Shown here in pieces: positions 54,254 through 64,000 of a stretch of 64,000 nucleotides of DNA. This DNA comes from Vitellaria paradoxa (lineage: Eukaryota; Streptophyta; Magnoliopsida; Ericales; Sapotaceae): NCBI GenBank assembly GCA_019916065.1, contig JAINTL010000058.1, positions 124,001-188,000 of the forward strand, given 5' to 3'. The notes beneath the pieces were generated by a model, which worked only from the letters and a program-made list of their open reading frames with translations, was not told the DNA's origin and did not search any database. Both the position numbers and the translations under genes were made by a program. Positions within the stretch are counted from its first letter, which is position 1, and each line of letters begins with the position of its first letter.

Positions 54254-54460
54254 TCATCGCTTCCTCACAGATTGCGCCATCAGTCTCATCCATATCCTTT
54301 CGTAGCCGGAATCTGACGCATTGCTCCGCCGCCTCACCGTATGAGCTCCTCCGATCTCCGCCACCATACAACCGCCGCGATCACAGATTCGACGATTCTT
54401 ATCATTATAACAACGAATACCATCGCAACTCGCTGAAACTACAATTTTGTGCAATACTTT
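54254..54460 (+). other. GC-rich stretch upstream of DHDPS
   Basis: A ~200 base GC-rich island in an AT-rich surround. It may be the leader/promoter of DHDPS, whose ATG is at 54570. A + frame open through it has protein-like content (SPYELLRSPPPYNRRDHRFD), and a 33-codon uORF starts at the ATG near 54341. It could also be a captured gene fragment; nothing decides between these. Confidence 0.3.
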
Positions 54461-54569
54461 TTTTTCTGAAAAAAAATAAAAATAAAAGTAAACGTCAAAC
54501 TGTTGACTTTGTAAATATTTCCTTTTAAGACCGTTTCTGATCAGTTTCCGTGTGTGTCGTGCATCGGAT

Positions 54570-57349
54570 ATGTCGATTGTGGCTGAACAGATGTCTGCGC
54601 TAAAGAGTTCTAACGAGTTCCTAAGGAAATCAGCCTTCCAGTTTCCGCGTCCAAGTTGTGCCGATATTTACAAGAGGTTTAATCTAATTCTTTGTTTTTA
54701 GTGACTGATTGGCTATTGATATATATATATATATTTATTGTTCCCGATCTTATCTTTTGTTGTATTGTTTTTTTTTATTATTTGGTCTATCATTCTCAGC
54801 TTGGTTGCCTAGAGATTGTCCGAAAGCAAAAGCAATTTGATGTTCTTTCATTGCCCTGGGTTTAAGATTCTTCATTAAATTGATATTTTCATTTTTATTT
54901 TTTTTTTCGGAAGACTTGTCTGAATGTAATCTAAAACGGTAAATGTGCTTTTGTAACTTGTAAGTTGTTTATCAAACTCCTTTGGCTTGAAATTAGTACG
55001 TTTTTCAATGTTGTACAATGACCTGCATTTCGTGAAACAACGAGACACACAATGATAATAAATCTTTTTTTTTTTTTTTTAAATAAGTTCAATTCCAGTT
55101 TTATTTGTTTGCCATGGGTGAAACTCAGAAAAGACATGATTTACCAAAATGATTTGGATCCCCCCGAAGTTGGGGTGAAGGAGGATGAACGTGGCTAACA
55201 GGACAACTGGAAGCTCACTGCTGCTTGTCTTTAAATTTCATGCTCAAAATTGGGCAGTGACTAAAAGGAATACACGGATGGAATTAATGCAGTTGGAGCA
55301 TGGTGTCTTGCTTACACACTCAAATCTAAGTGATATTTCTTGTATGACAGCAGATCATTGTTTTTATTTACACTTAGGGGTTGTAGTCGTTTGTTTATAT
55401 TATCTAATTATTTTGATGACACTTGAACAACTATGCTTTAGTTATGGGTAGCTGACAGGTCCATGTGGTCAACTGATAGTTTGTATCAAGGTTTGTTGAG
55501 GAAAGTCTATATGCATCATCAGTATTATGAACTAGCTGGTTGTTCTGAAGAGTATTCAACGCCACTGGTGGTAAATGCTGCCTGTTTTGCAACCTTATCT
55601 GTCTACTTTTTGTTTGGTTAAAAAATCATACGTTTCAAAAGTAGTATTTTGGTTTTAACGGTAGTTAATATTAGGGTTATGATCATTGATAATTTGTTTG
55701 TTTTTTGACATACACTAACCATCTCAGTGCTAAGTGATCTTTTTGTAGAATGACAGTAGGTTAGTCTTGTTATCTGGACTTGGGGTTGCTGTTGTTTGCT
55801 AACTTTGTCTGAGATTATTTTGATGACTCTTGTTTAATTGTGCTCTAGTTAAATACAGGACAGTTGAAATATCCATGGTGAGGTACACACTCGTAGAGCC
55901 TCTTTGTTGGGTACACTTGGACATAATTTGAACTATTTCCCCTTCTTTTGAGTTATCGATGTGTTTATTATTTTAGAGACTTTGAGTCATTTATCTGTTA
56001 TGCTTTATTTTGGATGTCGGGAATGAAGTTTTACCCATTTTACAATTGAAAAAATAGTTGCTAGCAATTGTGAAGCAGAAACTAGCTGATTCTTCTTGTA
56101 ACCATTATCTGTTCTACCTAGTGTGCATTAGTAATGTCAATTCCTTTGGACCAAAGCAGGAGGACTGTAAAATGGAATTCTCCACAAGCGGCTGTAATCC
56201 CTAATTTTCATCTCCCTATGCGCAGTTTTGAAGTTAAAAACAGGTAATCTATTGTGGTATTATGTGTATAGGATCAAGGCTACGAGCTGACTTATCTCCT
56301 GTTCCTCCCACGGTAGGGCAGGGATTGAGATGCGTTGGGTTTTTTAATTGCTGACTCATATTTATTGCCCGGGACTGGAATTGGTGCAATATATGGCTAT
56401 TTGCTTTATTTGTGGATGCAGGACATCTGCAGAGGACATAAAGTCTCTGAGATTAATAACCGCCATCAAAACCCCATATTTACCAGATGGAAGATTTGAT
56501 CTCGAAGCATACGATGCCTTAGTGAACATGCAAATTGAAAATGGGGCAGGAGGAGTGATCGTGGGCGGCACAACTGGTGAAGGCCAATTGATGAGCTGGG
56601 ATGAGCACATAATGCTTATTGGTCACACAGTTAATTGTTTTGGTGGATCAATCAAGGTTATTGGAAACACTGGAAGTAACTCAACAAGGGAAGCAATCCA
56701 TGCGACTGAACAAGGTTTTGCTGTTGGAATGCACGCTGCTCTTCACATCAATCCTTACTACGGGAAAACCTCCTTAGAAGGCTTGGTTTCTCACTTTGAA
56801 AGTGTACTCCCCATGGGTCCCACTATTATCTATAATGTGCCCTCACGAACTGGCCAAGATATTCCCCCGCGTGTGATTCACACAGTGGCACAGAGCACTA
56901 ATTTGGCAGGCATAAAAGAATGTGTTGGACATGACCGTGTAGAGCAGTATACCAAAAATGGAATTGTTGTGTGGAGTGGTAATGATGATGAGTGCCATGA
57001 TTCAAGATGGAGCCATGGAGCCACTGGAGTAATATCAGTAGCCAGCAACTTGGTTCCTGGCTTAATGCGAGAACTCATGTTTGGGGGGAAGAACCCTTCT
57101 CTGAATGCAAAACTTATGCCTTTAATTGAGTGGCTCTTCTGCGAGCCTAATCCCATTGGCTTAAACACTGCTCTTGCTCAGCTTGGGGTTGTGAGGCCAG
57201 TTTTCCGCCTACCTTACATACCACTTCCTTTGTCGAAGAGGGTGGAATTTGTGAGTCTGGTGAAGGAAATTGGACGGGAGAACTTTGTAGGTACAAAAGA
57301 TGTTCAGCTTCTTGACGATGATGACTTCATTTTGGTGGGCCGGTATTAG
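54570..57349 (+). CDS. DHDPS: 4-hydroxy-tetrahydrodipicolinate synthase (dihydrodipicolinate synthase), plastid
   Basis: First committed enzyme of lysine synthesis from aspartate semialdehyde and pyruvate, in plastids. Plant forms are strongly feedback-inhibited by lysine. Three exons join in phase: 54570-54676, 56160-56243, 56422-57349, giving 372 residues. A second in-frame ATG at 54591 would give 365, the usual plant length. The first ~40 residues are Ser-rich and basic, as in a transit peptide, ending in the plant-type block [17 protein letters not shown]. The catalytic features are present: [15 protein letters not shown] (Thr-Thr of the proton relay; the Trp belongs to the plant lysine-binding loop), [14 protein letters not shown] (Tyr) and the Schiff-base Lys in [11 protein letters not shown]. 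The C-terminus ends [11 protein letters not shown]. Most of the enzyme is one uninterrupted exon. Intron 1 is ~1.5 kb. Confidence 0.96.
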
Positions 57350-58184
57350 TTTCAAGGTAGGTTTCTTGATGAGTTTTGTCCTCTCGCTCAAGACAATAAT
57401 GTAGTTTCTTAACTTGCTTCTTGTTGGAGATACGTTGTGGCTTTCGATTATGCATGAAAGAAATTATGGCTTCTTTTTGTGTGCTTTTTTGGTGTTTGGA
57501 GGCGGCTAGTAAATTGTTGTTTCTTCTGTTATTATGGTGATTATATTTGGTTATGAATCAATGAAATTATCAGATTCTGTCAGTGTCGTTTGGGAAATAA
57601 ATTGTTGCTGCTTATGATATTGTGGTGCATCCAGTTGAAATGCGCATACGCAGCCTTTTATGTCCAGTGTGGAAGTTGCACTAGTATATTACAATTCTCT
57701 GTAAAAGTCCTTTTATTAACACATTCATTCTGGCGGTCACTTTTTTTTTTTTTAATAGGTAGGGGATCAATAATAAATAAAGGGAAATGTACGAAATAAT
57801 GATGGTCTTGAATTATAAAAGTTGGTATAACTTTATAAAAGTTGTAATTTTATAATTTGTGCTGTGAGTAAAAAATTTAAATTTTATAAAAATTTATATA
57901 AATTTGTAGAATTCCAAATGAACCTAAATGGATATACCTCGCGAAAGCATGGATGGGAATTATCTAGCAAGATAAGGACCATCCAAACCAAGGCTTTACC
58001 AACTCGAGCTAACCCTAGGCTATGCAAAGTAACCTGATCACTACAAAGCTATTTGTCGAAGGCTGCATTTGGGTACCACTTTGGTTGTTTAATAATTTAA
58101 AAAAATTAAATTGACAATTTGAATCTCAAGAGGCGTATCAAGTTATCACTTATCAACACATTGTAATTATATGCATATTTAATA
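57350..58184. other. DHDPS 3' UTR and intergenic DNA
   Basis: Likely 3' UTR to about 57,600 (TATGAATCAATGAAATTATC near 57555). Then AT-rich DNA with no gene. Confidence 0.5.
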
Positions 58185-59476
58185 TCTATATAACAAAGTA
58201 AGTTAGTTGATTGAATATTTGTTTTACATGGCATTGCGAGGAAGGGGCGGGTTGATCTACGTGGCTAGGCGATTGGACATTTGTCTCTCGTGACATTGAG
58301 AGGAAAAGAGAAGGGGTGGCTGAGCGATTGGAAATTTGCCCCTCATGATATTGAGAGGAAAAGAGAAGGGGTGGGTTGGTCTACGTGGCCGGGCGATTGA
58401 ACATTTGTCCCTCATGACATTGAGAGGAAAAGAGAAGGGGTGGCTGGGCGACTGAACATTTGTCCCTCATGACATTGAGAGGAAAAGAGAAGGGGTGGAT
58501 TGGTCTACGTGGCTGGATAGAAAGATGGTTTATGTATTTTTTTTATGCAAGTTAAAAATGTTATCCTTTTTTTTATAAATGAAAATAATGAATTTTTTAT
58601 TTGAAACAAATAGAAATAAATAAATAAGAATAGTTAATTTTTATAAATAAATTTACTATATAATAGTTAATAATTAATTTTAATTACATACAATTTTATA
58701 TTATTTGTGTCATTTATATAACAACGGAGCAAAAGAATTTGAATTTGACATATTTTTAACCATTTGAATTTATTTAATAGTCAGGATTATTTTCATTCTC
58801 TCCATTTTAATTATTTTTTCGGTTACTTTATATAAAAATATATTTTTTTAACTCTTTTCATATTTTGTTGAATTTTTTTAATAAATGTTTTTTAAAATGT
58901 TTTTTTATATGAATACTGTTAGATAAAGTTAACTAAGTTTTTTTTTATTTTGAAAAATAATATTTAAAATTTAATTTTCTTAAAAAATTTCTTAAAGAAT
59001 AAACATTTAAATTAAGAATTCAATTTTTATGTACTTAAAATTTTAAATCCACACACTTTTATACTCTTTGTGTCATTTATATGATAAACAAGTTAAAAAA
59101 TTTGAATTTGAGATTTTTTAACCATTAGATTTATTCAATGGTCAGAATTATTTTTTTTTTCTTTCCAGTTTAATTGTCTTTCTGTTTACCTCACACGGAA
59201 ACACACTCAATTACTCTTTCTATATTTTGTTAAATATTTTTTTCATAAAAGTTTTTGAATCAGTATTTTCAAGAATATGATAATATTTATAATAAATAAT
59301 AAAATTTTATATTTTTATTGAACACTGTATAAATACTTTAATCTCTTTTGATTAATAATTTTTATTTTTATAAATTATTTTTACAATTTTTATGTAAGTT
59401 TGTTTTATAAATTTACATTTGAGTTATTTACAGGTCAAATTATATTTTTGTATCTTTAAACACGAATTATTTCGAG
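58185..59476 (+). mobile_element. Non-autonomous Helitron, copy C
   Basis: Plus strand, begins TCTATATAACAAAGTAAGTT after a flanking A (58184). It carries a purine-rich repeat domain (58235-58520) and an AT-rich body collinear with copy A; for example AAAGTTAACTAAGTTTT at 58925-58941 matches the reverse complement of 51144-51160. It ends AGGTCAAATTATATTTTTGT, a decayed hairpin (TGTATCTTTAAACACGAA), and TTCGAG with T at 59477. The end is related to that of copy B. 1,292 bp. Confidence 0.75.
58235..58515 (+). repeat. Alternating 55/69 bp minisatellite inside Helitron C
   Basis: The core GAGAGGAAAAGAGAAGGGGT occurs at 58298, 58353, 58422 and 58477, with spacings of 55, 69 and 55. The longer unit carries an extra TGGTCTACGTGGC segment. 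A diverged copy precedes at ~58235. Confidence 0.9.
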
Positions 59477-60179
59477 TAATATATAAGTCAAATAATTAAT
59501 GAATTTCCTACTAATGGCAGTTTTTGAATATCTTTATTAATGTAAAATGAGTATAGTATTGAATACTTTTTCACACTTGTTCCAAATTCACTCATATATT
59601 TATTTTTGATTTCAATTACATCAGTTAGTATTTCTAAACGATTTTTTTTTTTTTTTCGAATTTGGATAAGTCACGAACTCGTGGTAATTCGTCTAATTGC
59701 CATCCTCTGTTTGGGTCATCAAGATCATTTTAGAATGACTAGGGGCACGAAAGATAATACAAAAGATATGCGGTGATTTTCATATATTTTACAAATAAGC
59801 CCCAACATTTTAAGTGAAATGACAAAAAGATTCGACCGTTTATCTTGAATTTCAGCCAAGGGCTTCGTGCAATCGTGCCCGTCCCCGATGAAAGCCGACC
59901 ACGAACTCCTCATGTATGCAATGCATATGAACACATGCTGCAGCAATATTCTATTCTATCTCGTCGGAATTCACGATAGAGGGCTCCGTTTCTGATCGGT
60001 AACGCACCGTTAGAATCCGTTTGATTAATTGCATACAATGTGTCTGTATACATGTTTATACAGTACAGTCTTGACTGTTAGGATTGATAAAAGTATAAGC
60101 CCCCATTATGATTATGAACAAACAAAGTGTAAAACCCTAATTCGTGAATTTGATTTGGTATTCGTAGGTGCGCAATTTG
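59477..60179. other. Intergenic; 5' region of the unknown gene
   Basis: AT-rich DNA, then from about 59,700 a GC-richer promoter or leader region (TAAAACCCTAATTCG near 60131) ahead of the ATG at 60180. Confidence 0.45.
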
Positions 60180-63100
60180 ATGGTCGAAAAAGCTTCAGAG
60201 GGCATGGATGGATCATCGGAGGTGGGTCCGGTGGAAGATGTGATTCAAGCTTTGTTAAATTACTTGGTTGAGCCACTGTTGCCTTTGAAGTTGAATAGGC
60301 GTGAAGTTCCTTCGCTTGCTCAACAGCAATCTGTTGCCAGACAGGTCTACATTTGTTTTTCTTTGTTGATTATCCAATTTTATACATTTACTTATCAATT
60401 GTCACTGTCGTTGTTGCCAATATTATCTGTTTTATTCCTTTTTTTTTTTTTGCAGTTTTATTGTGATGCTTATCCCTCATTCTTGCTAGAACCTCCAATC
60501 CAAAAATTGTCTATTGCCTTCCTCAGGAGGCCTGTTGTTTAATTTTATTTAATTACTGACATACTGTTTTTATTTTAATTATTAACACGGATAATTTTGA
60601 AAAAATGAGGATACAGATTTAGAAGGATATAAAAAAAATATAATTTTTATATGTTTAATTAACTATGGTATATTCATACATACACGCATTCAAAAAATAT
60701 ATCTATATATATTATAGTGACAAGTAATTCTATGTATAACGTTCATAAGAAAACTAGTTCTGTATGCAATCCAATGTATAAAACATAAGAAAATATGAGA
60801 GAGCCATTTATCTGCTATTGCAAGCATCCAGCTTTATTAATCTCTTCCTCTCTTCTGGCTGCTGATCGGCTTCAGGTGCATGCTGTTGTGTTACTCTACA
60901 ACTACTACCAGAGGACACGGCATCCAGAAGTAGAGTTTCTTGGTTTTGAGTCTTTTTGCAAGTTGGCTGTAATTTTGAAACCAAATTTGATGGGACATAT
61001 GAAACTGATGCAACGAGCTGATTATGCCGAGTTGGATGACCTGGAAAATCAGCTTTCATTGACAGAGAAAGCAATAATGAATGCATGTGATATATCTTTA
61101 GTTCTTGATGCCTCCAAAGATGCTCCAAACACCAAAGGGTGGCCTGTTTCCAAAGTTGCAGTTGTGTTAACTGACTCCAGTAAAGACAATTGCTTCCTGC
61201 AATTTGGTTCTATCACTCACGGGGTTTGGTCAATCATAGAGAAAGATATTGATATCTCTAATGTCATCTCTGAATATATAGTGGATGGGAAACACTCGAA
61301 CAAAAGAAAAAGGAACATTAAAAAACCTTCGAGCGATGAAGTGAATAAAAATGAAGCTGATTTTCGGCAGGTTGCACTTTCAGCTGTCAAGGAAGCGACA
61401 GGTATTGCTTCCCTTTCATTTATAGCTAGATAGTTCAATGAGGTGGATGCTTGTTACTAAGTACTTCCTGAATTTTTTATCCAAGTTATGTGCTTCACTT
61501 TTTTGCTCTTCCCTCTAATTTTTATCATACAAAAATGTGCATTTTTTTTTTCATTTATCTCTAAGTTTTTTATCTGGGATAGAAATCATCTTACAGCATC
61601 GATTTCATGTGATATTAGCAATCCCAAATTAAAAATTTTGCATGCCAGAACCTGTCACAAACCGTCACCTGAACATTGTTTAAAAGTGTTTTTCTTTTTT
61701 TTTTTTTTTTTCTTTCAACTACTACACACTTCGTGTTCGTGGATAGACCATAGGTCTGAGAATGGATCAGAAACAACCAGCTCCTTTGCTTCTAAATCAT
61801 AATTCCTTCAATTCAGGAAAAATCACCAGATCTCAAGTCCTTTTCCTTGTACCCTGGTTGAACATAGTTAATGCTTCATGTCTAAAGGGGCAGGTAATAG
61901 AAGGCTTGAATTATTCAATAAATCTCTGCTACAAAAATGGTTGTGGAAGTTTGGTGTAGGGAGGGATAGTCTTTGAAGGAGGGTGGTGATGGAGAAATAT
62001 GGGAATGCATTGGATGGATGTTTACTAGAGCCATAACTAGCCACAGAACAGAAGTGTGGAAGGGCATTATGAGGGTTTGGGAGAAATTTTATAGGCCAGT
62101 CCCATATTTCTCCGTCATCACCCTCCTTCAAGGATGGATGTTTACTAGAGCCATAACTAGCCACAGAACAGTAGGGTTGAAGGGCATTATGAGGGTTTGG
62201 GAGAAATTTTATCGGCTGGTCCCTTTCAAGTTTTTTTTTTTTTTGATAATTTCCCTTTCAAGTTAGATGATACTAGAGTTGGGTTTTGCTGGACATTTGG
62301 TGTGGGTACATGTCCCCAAGGAATATTTTGTCTGTTCTAGTTAATATGGAAAGTGACAAAGTTGCATAGTTTATAATCGTTTGTCTACTTCCTCATGAGT
62401 GATTGTTTGGTCTCCTCAGTTAGCAAAAACTTGCATGATTTGGAGGATGACTCTATGTTAGCATTGTTTGGAATGCTATACAAGAGTCCGGTAGGATTCA
62501 AGTTGTGGTTAGCTTCTAGGAATGTAGCATTCTATGTTTGCGTCAGTTACTAGTCCTTTTGGCAGATAGGAAGACGTGGAAAGAAGTATGGCCATGGAAA
62601 GAAGTATGGAGGACTACAACGCCGCTCCCCCACCCAACAAAAAAAAGGTGGATTTATTTGTGTGATTAGCTTCTCTGGAATCTATCTTTTCGGGGTGATG
62701 CTATATGTTAAAGAATAACTCACAATCAGTTAACAATCTTCTTCTTCTTCGTTGTCCAGCTGTTAAGAGGGGTGGAATTTGATGCTTCCTTTATTTGGCC
62801 CGATGTGGGTAATGCCTCTGTCAGCGGTTGCTCTTCTTTGCTTGTCGTTAGTGAGATGGGAATTCTAGAGCTTTTGAAGGCATGGTGTCCCTGGTTGATA
62901 GTATTAAGGGAATCATTTTCATTTCCCCTTTTTATTGGATGTTGGACTATGTTCTTTCCGGTTCTTTTCTTAAGTTGACTTTTGGTGTTGCTTGCACATC
63001 CCTGTGGATATATGAGTTGTGGGGCATTTGTATATTTTGTTTATATAGGGTTTTGCCCTTTTCTTGGTGCCTTTTCTATTCCTTTCGGAAAAATAAGTTA

Positions 63101-63433
63101 ATACCTTTGAAAGTAATGAATATTCTTGTATCATGTTGTCACCTAATTAGCACAATCTATGTATTCTTGGTCCATAAACTACTTGTAAGCGTAAGCATAG
63201 GAGAATAATATTTAAAAAAAAAAAAATATTTCTGACATTAGAAGGAACTTCCTGATGTTCAATATGATTCTGTCATCTGGAACAGGCATCAATCAGAGTG
63301 ATCTTGTGGTTTTGGAGAGCCATGCTGTTTATTCCTTGAGTGAAGAAAAGGCAGCGGCTCACTGTTATATAATGCAATGCAACCAATCAATTAATGAGGA
63401 TCTTCAAGTTCCTATTAAAGATGTTATTGAGAG
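60180..63433 (+). CDS. Plant-conserved protein of unknown function, 5' part
   Basis: Three exons join in phase and the gene continues past the right edge: 60180-60344, 60876-61401, 63286-63433 (ending in phase 2 before donor GTTGGT), so 224 codons are visible. The first exon encodes VEDVIQALLNYLVEPLLPLK. The second opens VHAVVLLYNYYQRTRHPEVE, continues with LGFESFCKLAVILKPNLMGH and ENQLSLTEKAIMNACDISLV, and holds a basic stretch KHSNKRKRNIKK that could be a nuclear localisation signal. The third reads INQSDLVVLESHAVYSLSEE and CYIMQCNQSINEDLQVPIKD. I have seen similar plant proteins only as uncharacterised and assign no function. The quality of the exon joins and the protein-like composition make a real gene likely. 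ATG 60180 is the first in-frame ATG; upstream there is only an in-frame GTG. Confidence 0.75.
61971..62225. repeat. Inverted arms with a duplicated segment, in the unknown gene's intron
   Basis: GATGGATGTTTACTAGAGCC begins an ~85-88 base segment at about 62014 that is repeated from about 62133. Between and before the copies lie inverted arms: TGAAGGAGGGTGGTGATGGA (about 61975) against the reverse complement of TCCGTCATCACCCTCCTTCA (about 62110). Confidence 0.85.
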
Positions 63434-64000
63434 GTTGGTTCTAGTCACTGCCATTCCTTTGCTTAGCGCCTGTTTGCTAGTTTGTGGTGTCAAGCAAGGG
63501 GTGACGACTTTTCATCAGATATATGTCTTCTAATGTTAATGCCCACTTGTTTAACATTTTATTATTGGGAAGGAGAATCTGTAATATGTCTATCAAAAAG
63601 TGCTTTATGCCTTGCAGTTCTATATCTGGCTGGGAGGCAGCATGGTGATCTCCTTTAATTCTGACATTTTTCTTTTGAATTATCTAAGCATGTTCTGTTG
63701 TCCAAACTTGAAGTGGCAGACAAATTGACTCTAAGATGATTGCGAATATGAGCTGTAGTTTTGATGTTTACCGAGTAATTTGTCATCATATATGGCATGG
63801 TTCCTTACTTAGACAGGGTACAAATATCTAAATTTGATATTTTTTAGATATTTTTGCTCTTACAGAGTGATATCTCACTGATGGCTCGGGCCCCTAGGAA
63901 GGGGGCCTTCTTCGCCCTCCACCTAAGCTGCGCAGGAAAGGCCCAAAGCTGCCCAAGGGCATACAAACATGAAGTCTTGTCTGCCTCATTTCTCTAAACT
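63434..64000 (+). other. Intron of the unknown gene (right edge)
   Basis: No further exon of this gene is recognisable before the window ends. A GC-rich piece at 63886-63965 (GGCCCCTAGGAAGGGGGCCT) looks like part of a repeat rather than an exon. Confidence 0.45.

Noticed and set aside
62772..63208. Overlapping ORFs in the long intron of the unknown gene
   Set aside because: No recognisable protein; the flanking exons splice cleanly across this interval.

Overview
The window is nuclear DNA of a flowering plant, most likely a eudicot. The evidence is long AT-rich introns with GT/AG borders, plant-specific proteins (Ariadne RBR ligase with a C-terminal RanBP2 finger, a CDPK, a plant-type lysine-sensitive dihydrodipicolinate synthase), plant transposon families, and a nuclear copy of chloroplast DNA. 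I cannot name the species.

Five single-copy genes could be assembled exon by exon with fully consistent splice phases. (1) On +, at 839-7186, is the 3' part of an ARI7/ARI8-like RBR E3 ubiquitin ligase whose 5' exons lie off the left edge. (2) On -, at 12448-8503, tail to tail with it, is a complete nine-exon, 532-residue calcium-dependent protein kinase closest to CPK24. (3) On +, at 37478-42103, is a 352-residue histidine protein methyltransferase of the METTL18/At2g43320 type. (4) On +, at 42976-49447, is the 330-residue alpha subunit of protein farnesyltransferase/geranylgeranyltransferase I. (5) On +, at 54570-57349, is a 372-residue plastid dihydrodipicolinate synthase. A sixth gene of unknown function (60180 onward, +) runs off the right edge. 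A seventh locus (22097-23570, +) is a plant protein of unknown function broken by at least three frame changes. A possible 77-residue membrane or secreted peptide gene with a well-placed TATA box lies on - at 15975-15742.

Between and inside these genes lies an instructive collection of mobile DNA. There is a 7.5 kb MuDR-type MULE (28175-35720) with ~135 bp terminal inverted repeats, a 9 bp target duplication, a GRF zinc-finger accessory gene and a transposase destroyed by nonsense codons, an 8 bp duplication and small indels. There are three copies of one non-autonomous Helitron family, two of them head to tail (50784-53440) and one alone (58185-59476). An 807 bp MULE-like element with a perfect 9 bp target duplication sits in the last ARI intron. 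There are also several MITE- and SINE-like elements. The 4.1 kb first intron of the farnesyltransferase gene contains a mosaic plastid insertion (rpoC2, psaB-rps14, ycf1, rpl20-rps18 pieces) decaying by C-to-T change.

Layout: 1-7.4 kb ligase; 7.4-8.5 kb convergent 3' ends; 8.5-12.6 kb kinase; 12.6-20.9 kb AT-rich intergenic DNA with the small peptide locus; 20.9-23.7 kb disrupted gene; 23.7-28.2 kb intergenic with MITEs; 28.2-35.7 kb MULE; 35.8-42.3 kb methyltransferase; 42.9-49.8 kb prenyltransferase; 49.9-54.5 kb Helitron array; 54.5-57.5 kb DHDPS; 58.2-59.5 kb third Helitron; 60.2 kb to the end, unknown gene. The genes are unrelated housekeeping and signalling functions and do not form a pathway or cluster.
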